A stretch of 53,750 nt of DNA from CAYWMP01 sp964459445. GTDB taxonomy: Bacteria; Desulfobacterota; DSM-4660; Desulfatiglandales; HGW-15. The notes beneath the pieces were generated by a model, which ran no database searches, was not told the origin of the DNA, and was given only the letters and a program-made list of their open reading frames with translations. The stretch's first letter is position 1; the number at the start of each line of letters is the position of its first letter. This document shows positions 26,787 to 35,315 of this stretch, piece after piece. Made by a program: the position numbers and the translations under genes. The stretch is from assembly GCA_964459445.1 (NCBI GenBank), contig CAYWMP010000015.1:1-53750 (forward strand), read 5' to 3'.

Positions 26787-27074
26787 TCAGCCCACATCCA
26801 GCACCGAAAAAAGCTGTGATATTGGCTCATGTGCGGTATCCACTTTTTCCATCATCAAAATCAACTCCTTTTCCATAAAAGGCATAAGGTCCAGGGATAT
26901 CTGCATGGGGGGGGAGGGCATACCCACAAAAGAGCCGAGGACAAGGACGCCAAAGATGTTTTCCATCTCTTCAACTTCGTGCTCAATGGTGTCAACGGCC
27001 TTGCCGCGCGCCACTTCTTCGGAGATCTTCCACAAGGAAGATACCTTATCTATAATGGATCTGATGAATGACAT
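26787..27074 (-). CDS. Small acidic protein in ArsA unit
   Basis: A 95-aa protein I do not recognise. It is helical and acidic (DTIEHEVEEMENIFGV), with a hydrophobic patch VLVLGSFVGMPSPPMQISL and a Met-rich stretch MPFMEKELILMMEKV. GAGGT lies upstream of ATG 27074. Its stop is one base from the ArsA start, and the membrane protein gene is 28 bp upstream, so it belongs to one three-gene operon. It may be an adaptor or client-binding partner for the ATPase; this is inference from position. Confidence 0.6.
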   Translation of the reverse strand: MSFIRSIIDKVSSLWKISEEVARGKAVDTIEHEVEEMENIFGVLVLGSFVGMPSPPMQISLDLMPFMEKELILMMEKVDTAHEPISQLFSVLDVG

Positions 27075-27102
27075 GGGCTTGAAAACTTACCTCAAATGAA
27101 AA

Positions 27103-27534
27103 TCACTCGGCCCGAAAAATCCTTCGCTCAAACTGTATCCTCCTCTCTGAAGGATAAAAATAGTATGCCGCATAGAGTGCCATCAGGAATGTGCCTCCAA
27201 AGTAGAAGCGGGGAATTTCGAACAGCAACGCAGGTATCATAAGATAGGGCGTAGCCAGTGAGATGGAGATCAAATGGCGCTCGAACTTGATCAAATCATC
27301 TTGCGGGACGTATTTTTTGTCGCGCACTTTATGGGCAAACAGTGTTCGAAAAAAAATAGGCACGGCAACGGCGGAGGATACGGATGCTACAAAAACCAGA
27401 GGACCTAGAAATCTCAAGCTGCCGGTATGGCCAACGGAAATAAGACTTAGAGCCTTTGCCAGATAGATTAAGACGAGGCCTAGGATTGCTGGAACTAAAA
27501 GAATAAAATAGGTTTTTCTTAACGCATTAACCAT
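27103..27534 (-). CDS. Small four-helix membrane protein
   Basis: A 143-aa protein with about four predicted membrane helices (residues about 8-30, 42-64, 89-107 and 110-128). No family is recognised. The C-terminal tail is basic (PSERRIQFERRIF) and so probably cytoplasmic. It is first in the operon with the 95-aa protein and the ArsA-type ATPase, which suggests a membrane anchor or transport component that the ATPase acts on. The start ATG 27534 has no strong upstream site. Confidence 0.65.
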   Translation of the reverse strand: MVNALRKTYFILLVPAILGLVLIYLAKALSLISVGHTGSLRFLGPLVFVASVSSAVAVPIFFRTLFAHKVRDKKYVPQDDLIKFERHLISISLATPYLMIPALLFEIPRFYFGGTFLMALYAAYYFYPSERRIQFERRIFRAE

Positions 27535-27594
27535 TCAGAAAGCTTTCGGGGTGGTTGATATTAATTCGGTTTTGCCCGTCCTATGCAAAAGTAA

Positions 27595-27643
27595 AAAGCC
27601 GGCTGTAGCCATGCAGCATGTTTCCTTTGCAGTCGCCGGCTTT
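27595..27643 (-). terminator. Probable terminator after cstA
   Basis: AAAGCCGGC and GCCGGCTTT arms bracket a 31-nt loop; on the - strand the right arm is followed by T-rich sequence (TTTTTACTTTTG). It lies 90 bp after the cstA stop, between cstA and the ArsA unit. A second hairpin (27689-27717, GGAAGTA...TACTTCC with a CGCG/CGCG inner stem) sits even closer to the stop. Confidence 0.6.
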
Positions 27644-27732
27644 GAACACTCAAATTTTAAGAAACGTTAGCGTTTTTCCTTAGGGAAACGGAAGTAACGC
27701 GTTTCGCGATACTTCCGCTTGTCCCTTTGGCT

Positions 27733-29478
27733 TTATGTGGATGCGAGCTCAGGTTCCGGCGGAGGCGGCTTGCCGAAGAGTTTAAAGAATTTGGTCACGC
27801 CTTCGATTACAATCCAGAGCGCAATAACGAGTATACAGATATTGATGATCGTTAACAGCATTTTGTTTGCGCCAAGAAATTTGACCTGATTCATAATCAC
27901 GGCCCAGATGGTCATGATGGCCATAAAGACCGCGGGGATGCCGGAAATCAGCCATTTCAGACCACCCTGCCTTTCAAGGTAAAGCGTAATGATGATCAAG
28001 GCCAGGGCGGCCAGCGTCTGGTTGGTTGCACCAAACAACGGCCATAGCGTAAGAGCCCCCTTCCCACCGGCACCCGTGGCGAAAGCCAGTATAAGGGCGC
28101 TTCCAACTGCCACGACGGTAGCCGTATAACGGTTGGCCAGGGCGGTGATCTTCAAACCGCCGAAGAGTTCTGAGATGACGTAGCGCTGAATTCTCGTGGC
28201 GGTATCGAGTGTGGTAGCAGCGAAGGAGGCCACAAAAACGCCCATAATGACCAACGCAACGCCCTTGGGAATACCCACGGCACCCAGCATGTTCGCAGAG
28301 CCGTCCACAAAAGCACTAACCTTGGAACCCAGACCTGCGGCGGCGGCCCATGTGGAGTAGTGGGTTGTCCAAGCCGCGACCCCCGTCAAGACTTCACCTG
28401 CCTTCGTGGTATAGCCCATGCCGATTCCCGCGGCCACAGCAATAATGACCAACGTCGCCAGGGTGCCTTCCATCAACATGGATCCATAGCCCACAAACAG
28501 GGAGTCCGTTTCGTCACGTACCTGTTTCGCAGAAGTTCCCGATGAGACCAAGGAGTGAAATCCGGAAATCGCACCGCATGCAATGGTGATGAACAGGAAG
28601 GGCCACATGGGCGGCGCTTTGGCTGGACTCATTTGTATGGCTGGGGCAACAATTACAAGCTTGCCGCTAAAGGCAGCGAACAAAACCCCCAAAACCAAAA
28701 GCCCCAATGCAATAACCAACTGATGCGAATTGATAAAATCACGAGGCTGAAGCAATGTAGTCACTGGCAGGACAGAAGCGATGAAGGCATAGGTCAAGAG
28801 GAGAATGGTCCATACGCCGGTCGGAGGAATTCCCGCTATTGCAGGCATCTTGATCGGGACATAATAACCGATGATCATGGTAGCATACATGACGAGGACG
28901 GCAATGATGGACCATGTCATGATGTTTTTGCCCTTCTTGTAGATCAGGTAACCCAGATAGACCGCAATGGGGATTTCAAGCCAAACGGGTAGGACCGATG
29001 CCGGATACATACTGAAGACAACGGCGATGACGAGTCCAAAGATAGCAATAACGATCCACAGCTCTAAGAAGACGATGAGGAAAAAGAAAACCTTGGTTCG
29101 GTCGTTGATGTATTTGGCCGTGTATTCTGAAATCGATTTTCCCTGATTTCTCATGGAGATGATTAAGGCCCCAAAATCATGTACAGCGCCCATCACAATA
29201 CTGCCGACGAAAACCCATATGAGTGCCGGAACCCAGCCCCATATGATGGCGATTGCGGGTCCTACGATAGGGCCTGTTCCCGCAATGGATGTGAAGTGGT
29301 GACCAAAGATCACCTCCTTTTTGGTCGGCACGTAATCGATCCCGTCCTCATACTCACAGGCCGGGGTCTTGCAGGCACCGGATAACATGAATATCTTACG
29401 GCCAATATATTGGCCGTAAAGCCTGTACATGATGATGTATCCGGCAAACGCTATAATCATAATTAATAAAGCCGCCAT
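27733..29478 (-). CDS. cstA: Carbon starvation protein CstA family
   Basis: A 581-aa polytopic protein with about 15 hydrophobic helices, matching the shorter bacterial CstA type. Diagnostic stretches are IDYVPTKKEVIFGHHFTSIA, TGPIVGPAIAIIWGWVPAL, GSIVMGAVHDFGALIISMRN, CGAISGFHSLVSSGTSAKQ and ATTLDTATRIQRYVISEL. CstA-type carriers import pyruvate or peptides. The start is ATG 29478 behind AAAGGAGG; an in-frame ATG at 29493 lacks that spacing. It lies between the phoBR terminator and the ArsA unit and is likely a single-gene transcript. Confidence 0.92.
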   Translation of the reverse strand: MAALLIMIIAFAGYIIMYRLYGQYIGRKIFMLSGACKTPACEYEDGIDYVPTKKEVIFGHHFTSIAGTGPIVGPAIAIIWGWVPALIWVFVGSIVMGAVHDFGALIISMRNQGKSISEYTAKYINDRTKVFFFLIVFLELWIVIAIFGLVIAVVFSMYPASVLPVWLEIPIAVYLGYLIYKKGKNIMTWSIIAVLVMYATMIIGYYVPIKMPAIAGIPPTGVWTILLLTYAFIASVLPVTTLLQPRDFINSHQLVIALGLLVLGVLFAAFSGKLVIVAPAIQMSPAKAPPMWPFLFITIACGAISGFHSLVSSGTSAKQVRDETDSLFVGYGSMLMEGTLATLVIIAVAAGIGMGYTTKAGEVLTGVAAWTTHYSTWAAAAGLGSKVSAFVDGSANMLGAVGIPKGVALVIMGVFVASFAATTLDTATRIQRYVISELFGGLKITALANRYTATVVAVGSALILAFATGAGGKGALTLWPLFGATNQTLAALALIIITLYLERQGGLKWLISGIPAVFMAIMTIWAVIMNQVKFLGANKMLLTIINICILVIALWIVIEGVTKFFKLFGKPPPPEPELAST

Positions 29479-29601
29479 GATCCCTCCTTTCATTTGGTTA
29501 AAGGTTTAACAGGTAAATATCTAAAAATCCTACCGAAAACTCACCTCCTTCCCATCAATTATCAATTTAACCTCGTGACCTCCTCCAGCAGTTCTGAAAA
29601 A

Positions 29602-29633
29602 AAACCCCGCTCTCATTTTGAGAAACGGGGTTT
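29602..29633 (-). terminator. Rho-independent terminator of phoBR
   Basis: AAACCCCG and CGGGGTTT arms (29602-29609 and 29626-29633), with an inner CTCA/TGAG stem, followed on the - strand by eight Ts (29597-29604). It is about 250 bp beyond the phoR stop, giving a long 3' untranslated region. No gene is seen in the remaining sequence between cstA and phoR (29479-29884). Confidence 0.8.
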
Positions 29634-29884
29634 CTATGTGAACCTAAGCCATTCTTGACCCTTTCAATACGCCAAGGCGGCATAAATATCAATTCATACA
29701 AAATCAATACAATTCATATTTACCTCAAATTCACCAATTCTTATTAATCAAAATCCCCAAAAAGTCAATAGCAAATTACGGTCCGGTAAATTTCCTTATA
29801 GAATGAGCTTGCCACTTCGTGTCCCAACCGCACTCGTCCTGTTCTGCTTTAAACGAAGAGTCAGGACAGGGTCCAGTATCCGTC

Positions 29885-31696
29885 CTAAGGGTTAGCCTGT
29901 TCGGCCGCGGTTGCCTCCGCATCTTTTGCAGGAAGGTAGATGGAAAAGACACTTCCGTTCCCGGGGGAACTTTTGACAGACACCCTGCCTTTATGGGCCT
30001 GTACGATATGTTTCACGATGGCGAGCCCCAATCCCGTGCCGCCGATCTTGCGGCTTCGAGCCTTGTCGACCCGATAGAAGCGTTCAAAGAGCCGGGGTAA
30101 ATGCTCCTTGTGTATGCCAATGCCCTGATCTTGAAAAAAAATAACAATCTCCGAATCCTTTGAAACCGCATTCACGTGAATCGGGCTTTTTGTATCGCTA
30201 TATTTAATGGCGTTATCCAGAAGATTTACTAAAGCCTGTTCTATGAGAGGAGAGTTGATTCTGGCCCTGAGGTTTTCGCTGCAGTCGAGCGTGACTTCGA
30301 TTTGCTTTTCCTCGGACTTGTGTTCACAAAATTTAATCGCCGATTCGAGAACTTTCCTGATGTTGCTCTCGACAAGTTCAATCTCTTCCTTTTCAGCCTG
30401 TTCTTCAATCCTTGATAGGTTGAGGAGATCTTCTACGATCGCCTCCAGACGAGTGACGTGTTTGTCAATAATACCCAGGAATCGTTCCGAATCTTCAGGA
30501 TCCTTTGCTGCGCCTTCTCGGAGGGTCTCTGCAAAGCCCTTAATGGCCGTTATGGGCGTCTTGATTTCGTGGGACACATTGGCAACAAAGTCACGGCGGA
30601 TGTTTTCAAGCCTCTTTAGATGCGTCACATCATTCAATACGATGAGTGCACCGATCTTTGTGCCCTTCTCATCTCGAAGGCTGGATCCATGACAGCTCAG
30701 TATCCTCTCTCCTTCAGCGTAGACCGTGATATCTCTTTCTACGAGGTCCCTGCTTGAAAGCGCTCTTTTTATGAACTGCTGCGCTTCTGTGTTTCTTGCG
30801 ACCTCTTGAATACTCTTTCCCTCTACGACGGAGGGATCGCAATCAAAGATATTAGAGGCCGACTGATTCATACTAATGACCCGTTCCTCCATATCCACTG
30901 CCATAACCCCTTCGACCATGCTCGAAAGAACGGCTTCCAATTCATTACGTTGCCGAATAACGGTCTTGACCCGATCATCCAGTTGAGCGGCCATCTGATT
31001 CATGGCTTTCGCCAATAGTCCCATCTCTTCGGTACCCGGCACCGACAAACGGTGACCCAAATCCCCCTTGGCAAACTGCTCTGCGCCCTCTTTCATCTCC
31101 TCGAGGGGTCGACTTATTCGCCTCGACACATATAGGCCGATAATGGCCGCAAGAACCGCAATAAGTAGCCCGCCTACCGCGATTTTTGCCTCAATATTCT
31201 TCATGGCCTCATCGATGACCGTAAGAGGTATGGATGTCCTGACCACAGAATGAATATCCCCCTCCTTTTTGACAGCCAGTCCGACGTACATCATATTCTT
31301 TTGCAGAGTTCGACTGAATCTCGTGGATACACCTTTGTCCTTATTGAGGGCATCGATCACCTCGGGGCGATCCGCGTGATTGTCCATTTTATTCGGGTTT
31401 TCAATTGAATCGCCTATTACCTTGCCTGATGGCAGAATCACAGTGATTCGAGTTGAGGCACGTTGGCCGATCTCTTTACAAAAGCGATCCATGCCTACCT
31501 GATCTAATGGCCGAAGGTATCGGACGATCTGCCTTTCAAGAAGACGGGCCCTGGCTTCCAGGTCCGTGGCGCTTTGATCAAGAATGGATTGTTTGAGGGA
31601 TCTGGACGCAAACCAGGTTGCGGCTAGAAGGGATATAATCGTGATAAGAAGATAGGATGGATAGAGCTGCCAGAGTAAACGTTTCTTCTTTGCCAT
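29885..31696 (-). CDS. phoR: Phosphate-type sensor histidine kinase PhoR
   Basis: A 603-aa kinase: membrane helix at about 13-30, periplasmic sensor about 31-170, second helix 172-190, HAMP about 191-243, PAS about 253-360, HisKA with His376 in ANVSHEIKTPITAIKG, and HATPase with the N box LVNLLDNAIKYS, G1 FFQDQGIGI and G2 GGTGLGLAIVKHIV. This order is the PhoR type of Gram-negative and Gram-positive bacteria with a periplasmic domain, longer than the E. coli form. It follows phoB by 7 bp. With PhoU and Pst in the same window, phosphate sensing is the natural role. Confidence 0.9.
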   Translation of the reverse strand: MAKKKRLLWQLYPSYLLITIISLLAATWFASRSLKQSILDQSATDLEARARLLERQIVRYLRPLDQVGMDRFCKEIGQRASTRITVILPSGKVIGDSIENPNKMDNHADRPEVIDALNKDKGVSTRFSRTLQKNMMYVGLAVKKEGDIHSVVRTSIPLTVIDEAMKNIEAKIAVGGLLIAVLAAIIGLYVSRRISRPLEEMKEGAEQFAKGDLGHRLSVPGTEEMGLLAKAMNQMAAQLDDRVKTVIRQRNELEAVLSSMVEGVMAVDMEERVISMNQSASNIFDCDPSVVEGKSIQEVARNTEAQQFIKRALSSRDLVERDITVYAEGERILSCHGSSLRDEKGTKIGALIVLNDVTHLKRLENIRRDFVANVSHEIKTPITAIKGFAETLREGAAKDPEDSERFLGIIDKHVTRLEAIVEDLLNLSRIEEQAEKEEIELVESNIRKVLESAIKFCEHKSEEKQIEVTLDCSENLRARINSPLIEQALVNLLDNAIKYSDTKSPIHVNAVSKDSEIVIFFQDQGIGIHKEHLPRLFERFYRVDKARSRKIGGTGLGLAIVKHIVQAHKGRVSVKSSPGNGSVFSIYLPAKDAEATAAEQANP

Positions 31697-31703
31697 AGAT
31701 GCG

Positions 31704-32390
31704 CTATTCCTTAAACCGATATCCTACTCCTCGAACAGTTTCAATATACTGCCCTGAAGAACCGAGCTTTTTTCTAAGCCCCACAATCTGGACGTCTACT
31801 GAGCGATCCGTGACCGGATAGTCATCACCCCGCACGGCATCGACAATCTGAGTACGAGTAAAAACCCATCCGGGTCGTTTCGCAAGATATCGCAGAATGG
31901 CAAACTCCGTGTAGGTCAAATCCACTACCTCGCTGTTTACATGCACTTCATGTCGGCCCGGATGAATAACCAAATCATGGATTCTGATAACAGAATCATC
32001 TTCAGTGGATTCTTTGACTTGCCTTCGCAATACGGCCCTTACCCTTGCTACCAGCACCCTCGGGCTAAAGGGTTTGGTGATATAATCATCCGCCCCCAGT
32101 TCGAGCCCTGTTACAATATCGGCTTCCTCACCCTTGGCCGTCAACATAATGATAGGGATTTCTTTGGTTTTTGAATCGTTTTTAAGGACCCTTGCCACTT
32201 CCAGCCCATCAATGCCAGGTAGCATGAGATCCAGGACAATAAGTTCAGGGGCATCGGCCCGTGCCAAATCCAAGGTCTTCTCCCCGGTTGTTGCGCAGGT
32301 AATAGGGTAACCTTCCTTGGCCAGATTAAATCTCACCAATTCCAAGATGTCTTCTTCATCGTCCACTACGAGTATACGTTCTTTAGCCAT
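31704..32390 (-). CDS. phoB: Response regulator PhoB
   Basis: A 228-aa OmpR/PhoB-class regulator. The receiver domain has the acidic pair in ILVVDDEED and the phospho-acceptor Asp54 in IVLDLMLPG, with Thr and Lys in MLTAKGEE and YITKPFSP. The winged helix covers about 130-226 (VDLTYTEFAILRYLAKRPGW, YPVTDRSVDVQIVGLRKKLG, ETVRGVGYRF). It is the first gene of phoBR, and Pho-box-like repeats lie 57-96 bp upstream, implying autoregulation. Confidence 0.95.
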   Translation of the reverse strand: MAKERILVVDDEEDILELVRFNLAKEGYPITCATTGEKTLDLARADAPELIVLDLMLPGIDGLEVARVLKNDSKTKEIPIIMLTAKGEEADIVTGLELGADDYITKPFSPRVLVARVRAVLRRQVKESTEDDSVIRIHDLVIHPGRHEVHVNSEVVDLTYTEFAILRYLAKRPGWVFTRTQIVDAVRGDDYPVTDRSVDVQIVGLRKKLGSSGQYIETVRGVGYRFKE

Positions 32391-32446
32391 ACCAATCTTT
32401 TGATTTTCTTCTCCTCTATTTGTTTGAAATAGAAAGTATTGTCAAC

Positions 32447-32486
32447 AAGTTAGCATCGTGTAAGAATTGTGTAAAGATTTTGTTAG
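32447..32486 (-). promoter_or_regulatory. Pho-box-like repeats upstream of phoB
   Basis: Four 7-bp units at 32447, 32458, 32469 and 32480, exactly 11 bp apart. On the coding strand they read, upstream to downstream, CTAACAA, TTTACAC, CTTACAC and CTAACTT, separated by 4-bp spacers. The TTNACA-like core resembles the pstS units (25123-25162). The rest of the 355-bp gap to livG shows no gene. Confidence 0.65.
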
Positions 32487-32745
32487 GTTTCTCTGATGTA
32501 AGGAGACCAGATATCAACGCCTTTAATCTCTTTTCTGAACCTAATGAAAAACTGGCAAATACACAGCTTCACTCCCCATTGTCGAGAGGAGGATATTATT
32601 GGTAAACAGCGTGTTTAATGCCCTGGAAAGTGACATCTCTATTGCCAACTGGGATTTCATTTATTACAATTCACCCCCCTTCAGTCCTTTAAAGCACTAA
32701 TATTAGAACCCGTTCTTGCGATTGAAAGAAATCAAGAGGATCTCT

Positions 32746-33465
32746 ATGCTCAAAGCCGTCAATATCACAAAACGGTTTGGGGCGCTCACGGCGGTGAACG
32801 ATCTCAGTTTTGAGGTGCAAGAAGGACAGGTATTCGGCATCGCCGGGCCCAACGGAGCAGGTAAATCCACCGTCTACAACCTGATCACCGGTTTTTATCC
32901 TTTCGAGGGTATGATCGAGTTTGACGGCCGGGATATCACCGGTCTACCGCCCTACCGAATTGCCAAAGCCGGTATTGCTCGAACCTTTCAGATTCCCCAA
33001 ACCTTTCCCAGCCTGAGTGTACATAAAAGCATATCTGTAGGCAGCCGCTTCGGAGCCCCGGGTGGACTCGATCATGCCCATGTCAATGAAATTCTCCGTT
33101 TTGTCGACCTTGAAAAAGAACGTTCTATCAAGACCGGACTTCTCAACTTACTAGGGAAAAAAAAGCTAATGATCGGTGCGGCACTCGCCACCAAACCCAA
33201 GATCCTCATGCTCGATGAACCCATGGCCGGCTGTAATGCCAAGGAGATAAACAACCTCATGGAGTTGGTCCGCAAAATCAACCAGGATCTAAAGATTACC
33301 ATCGTTATCATCGAGCACTTCATGAAGGTGCTCACAGAGCTTACCGAAACGCTGTTGATCATTGATTCCGGCCGCAAAATATGCTGCGACGAGCCGGTAA
33401 AGGTTGTCAATGATCCCAGGGTTATCGAATGTTATCTGGGTGAACCCGATGCTGAATGTGACTAA
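32746..33465 (+). CDS. livG: ABC transporter ATPase, LivG type
   Basis: A 239-aa ABC ATPase of branched-chain amino acid transporters. Walker A GPNGAGKSTVYNLITGF and the AGIARTFQIPQTFPSLSV Q-loop segment are typical; Walker B is KILMLDEPMAGCN and the switch His is in VIIEHFMKVL. The signature motif is degenerate: where LSYGQQ is expected it reads NLLGKKKLMIGAALA. The start is ATG 32746 with GAGGA upstream; an earlier TTG at 32716 is in frame. It overlaps livF by 17 bp. The substrate of the transporter is not defined by sequence and could be an amino acid or amide. Confidence 0.85.
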   Translation: MLKAVNITKRFGALTAVNDLSFEVQEGQVFGIAGPNGAGKSTVYNLITGFYPFEGMIEFDGRDITGLPPYRIAKAGIARTFQIPQTFPSLSVHKSISVGSRFGAPGGLDHAHVNEILRFVDLEKERSIKTGLLNLLGKKKLMIGAALATKPKILMLDEPMAGCNAKEINNLMELVRKINQDLKITIVIIEHFMKVLTELTETLLIIDSGRKICCDEPVKVVNDPRVIECYLGEPDAECD

Positions 33466-34153
33466 CCTGAATACCTATTACGGACAATCCCATGTGTTGC
33501 GAGATGTCTCCGTATCTATAAATCCGGGCGAGGTGGTGGTCTTGCTGGGACCCAACGGCCACGGCAAAAGCACCCTTTTGAAATCCATCTGCGGGCTGGT
33601 CGACAAAACCAGGGGCCGGATCACCTACAAGGATCAGAACATTAGCGGCCTCCGAGCTGAAAAGATCGTCAACATGGGCCTCATTTATATTGCAGAAAAC
33701 CGCGAGCTTTTTCCCTACATGACGGTCCTTGAAAACCTGAAACTGGGCGCCTATTCAAGAAATGCCCGCGCCGAGGAGAACAATAACCTTGAAAGGGTGT
33801 TTGGGCTATTTCCCATACTCGCTTATCGCAAAAAACAGCTTGCCTCCACCATGAGCGGCGGTGAAGCCAAGATGCTGGCCATAGCGAGAGGACTCATGTC
33901 CAATGCCGATTTTCTCTGCATCGACGAACCCTCCCTGGGACTTCAGCCCAGTTTGAGGCTGGAGGTATTCAGAACCGTCAAGAAAATCAACAAGCAAGGC
34001 AAAACCATCTTTTTGGTGGAGCAAAACATCCCTCAAATCACCGAACTGGCCGACAGGATTTATGTCATGGAAGAGGGACGTATTTCTTTTGAAGGCAGCA
34101 AAGATGAGGCTTTGAGCAACGAGCACCTGAAAGAGATCTTTTTGGGCATGTAA
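33449..34153 (+). CDS. livF: ABC transporter ATPase, LivF type
   Basis: A 234-aa ABC ATPase. Walker A GPNGHGKSTLLKSICG, Q-loop YIAENRELFPYMTVLENL, a canonical signature MSGGEAKMLAIARGL, Walker B FLCIDEPSLGLQP and the switch FLVEQNIPQITELADRIY are typical of LivF. The start is ATG 33449, inside the 3' end of livG (17-bp overlap), supported by homology to the family start LNVTNLNTYYGQSHVL. A 253-bp gap with an inverted repeat follows before livH. Confidence 0.92.
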   Translation: MLNVTNLNTYYGQSHVLRDVSVSINPGEVVVLLGPNGHGKSTLLKSICGLVDKTRGRITYKDQNISGLRAEKIVNMGLIYIAENRELFPYMTVLENLKLGAYSRNARAEENNNLERVFGLFPILAYRKKQLASTMSGGEAKMLAIARGLMSNADFLCIDEPSLGLQPSLRLEVFRTVKKINKQGKTIFLVEQNIPQITELADRIYVMEEGRISFEGSKDEALSNEHLKEIFLGM

Positions 34154-34225
34154 GGCCGGAGACGAATGAGTATTGTTGCGAATCTCTTCTTCAAATTGCC
34201 GAGTTGGAGCGTTGTATAATTCATG

Positions 34226-34312
34226 ACTTGATGCGAATCGATACTGGATACTCGATACTAGATAAAATAATCTCATTATTATCCAGCATCCAGTAACTAG
34301 CATCCGGCATCA
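34226..34312. repeat. GATAC/CCAGTA inverted repeat
   Basis: Left arm GATGCGAATCGATACTGGAT, right arm ATCCAGCATCCAGTAACTAG and CATCCGGCATC are imperfect inverse copies (about three quarters matching by eye), separated by AAATAATCTCAT. It lies between livF and livH and may form a large hairpin that lowers read-through between the ATPase and permease genes. Confidence 0.5.
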
Positions 34313-34406
34313 GGTTTCGTCTCGCAGACATCATAATTGTCTTAAGAATTTAGCATAAACTCTATAATATTCTCTTAAGACTCCCAATAAGCGGAGCGAA
34401 AACACC

Positions 34407-35312
34407 ATGGCTTTTAGTGAAGACACTCTCCTATTAATGTATGAGATCGTCGATGTCATCATCAGCGGTCTGACCAACGGGTCGGTCTATGCCCTGATGG
34501 CCGTCGGCATGACGCTGGTCTACGGCGTTACGAAGGCCTTTAATTTTGCCTATGGAGAGTTTTATAACATGGGCGGATATTTCGCTTGGATACTCATCGT
34601 CGCAATGGGCGTTAAGATAGGCGGTTACGTAGCGATCTTCATCATCGTGACGCCTCTCATGTTTGCCGTGGGCTATGGTTTGGAAAAGGCCTTGATAGCC
34701 CCCTTGAGAAAGCATGAAGACTGGGAAATGAAGGTCATGTTGTTGACCCTGGGCCTCGGGCTTTTTCTGGTCAGCCTGTATGGGGTCATATTCGGCGGCC
34801 GCATGAAATCCTTGCCCCCTATCATAGAAGGGACCTTTGAAATCCGCGAACTGGTGTTCAGTTACCAAGACATCATGATCTTCTTCCTGTCCATCGGCGG
34901 CATCCTGGCTTTTGGTTGGTTGCTCAACAATACCCGCATCGGCCTGGCCGTACGGGCCGTGTCCCAGAATCCGGAAGGGGCCAAAATCGTGGGTATTCCC
35001 AAGGAGCGCATTTTTGCGTCCACCTTTGCCATCTCAACGGCCATGGTGGGCTTCGGCGGAATTCTACTCAGCCAAAAATGGTTTATTAATCCAAATTCAG
35101 GCGCTACTATCATGATCTTGGCATGGGTCTGTACTGCCCTTGGAGGTATGGGGTCGATCCGCGGAGGCCTTTATGCCGCCTTTATTATCGGCATGGTGGA
35201 GGCCTTTGTGGGCTGGATGTTCGGCTTGAGCTATAAGATGATTGCTATTTTTATTATACTTTTAGCGACCTTGGCGCTGCGGCCCCAAGGTCTGATGGGA
35301 AGAGGCGAATAG
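34407..35312 (+). CDS. livH: ABC transporter permease, LivH type
   Basis: A 301-aa membrane protein with about eight helices. NGSVYALMAVGMTLVYGVTKAFNFAYGEFYNMGGY is the LivH signature region, GLAVRAVSQNPEGAKIVGI the cytoplasmic coupling loop, and CTALGGMGSIRGGLYAAFIIGM the C-terminal family block. It ends 3 bp before livM, so the two permeases are co-translated. The start is ATG 34407; ATG 34437 is the alternative. Confidence 0.92.
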   Translation: MAFSEDTLLLMYEIVDVIISGLTNGSVYALMAVGMTLVYGVTKAFNFAYGEFYNMGGYFAWILIVAMGVKIGGYVAIFIIVTPLMFAVGYGLEKALIAPLRKHEDWEMKVMLLTLGLGLFLVSLYGVIFGGRMKSLPPIIEGTFEIRELVFSYQDIMIFFLSIGGILAFGWLLNNTRIGLAVRAVSQNPEGAKIVGIPKERIFASTFAISTAMVGFGGILLSQKWFINPNSGATIMILAWVCTALGGMGSIRGGLYAAFIIGMVEAFVGWMFGLSYKMIAIFIILLATLALRPQGLMGRGE

Positions 35313-35315
35313 GGT

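Noticed and set aside
27595..27643. Riboswitch (c-di-GMP-like) between cstA and the ArsA unit
   Set aside because: Only a few words resemble the c-di-GMP-I class; paired arms and a T-run fit a terminator better.
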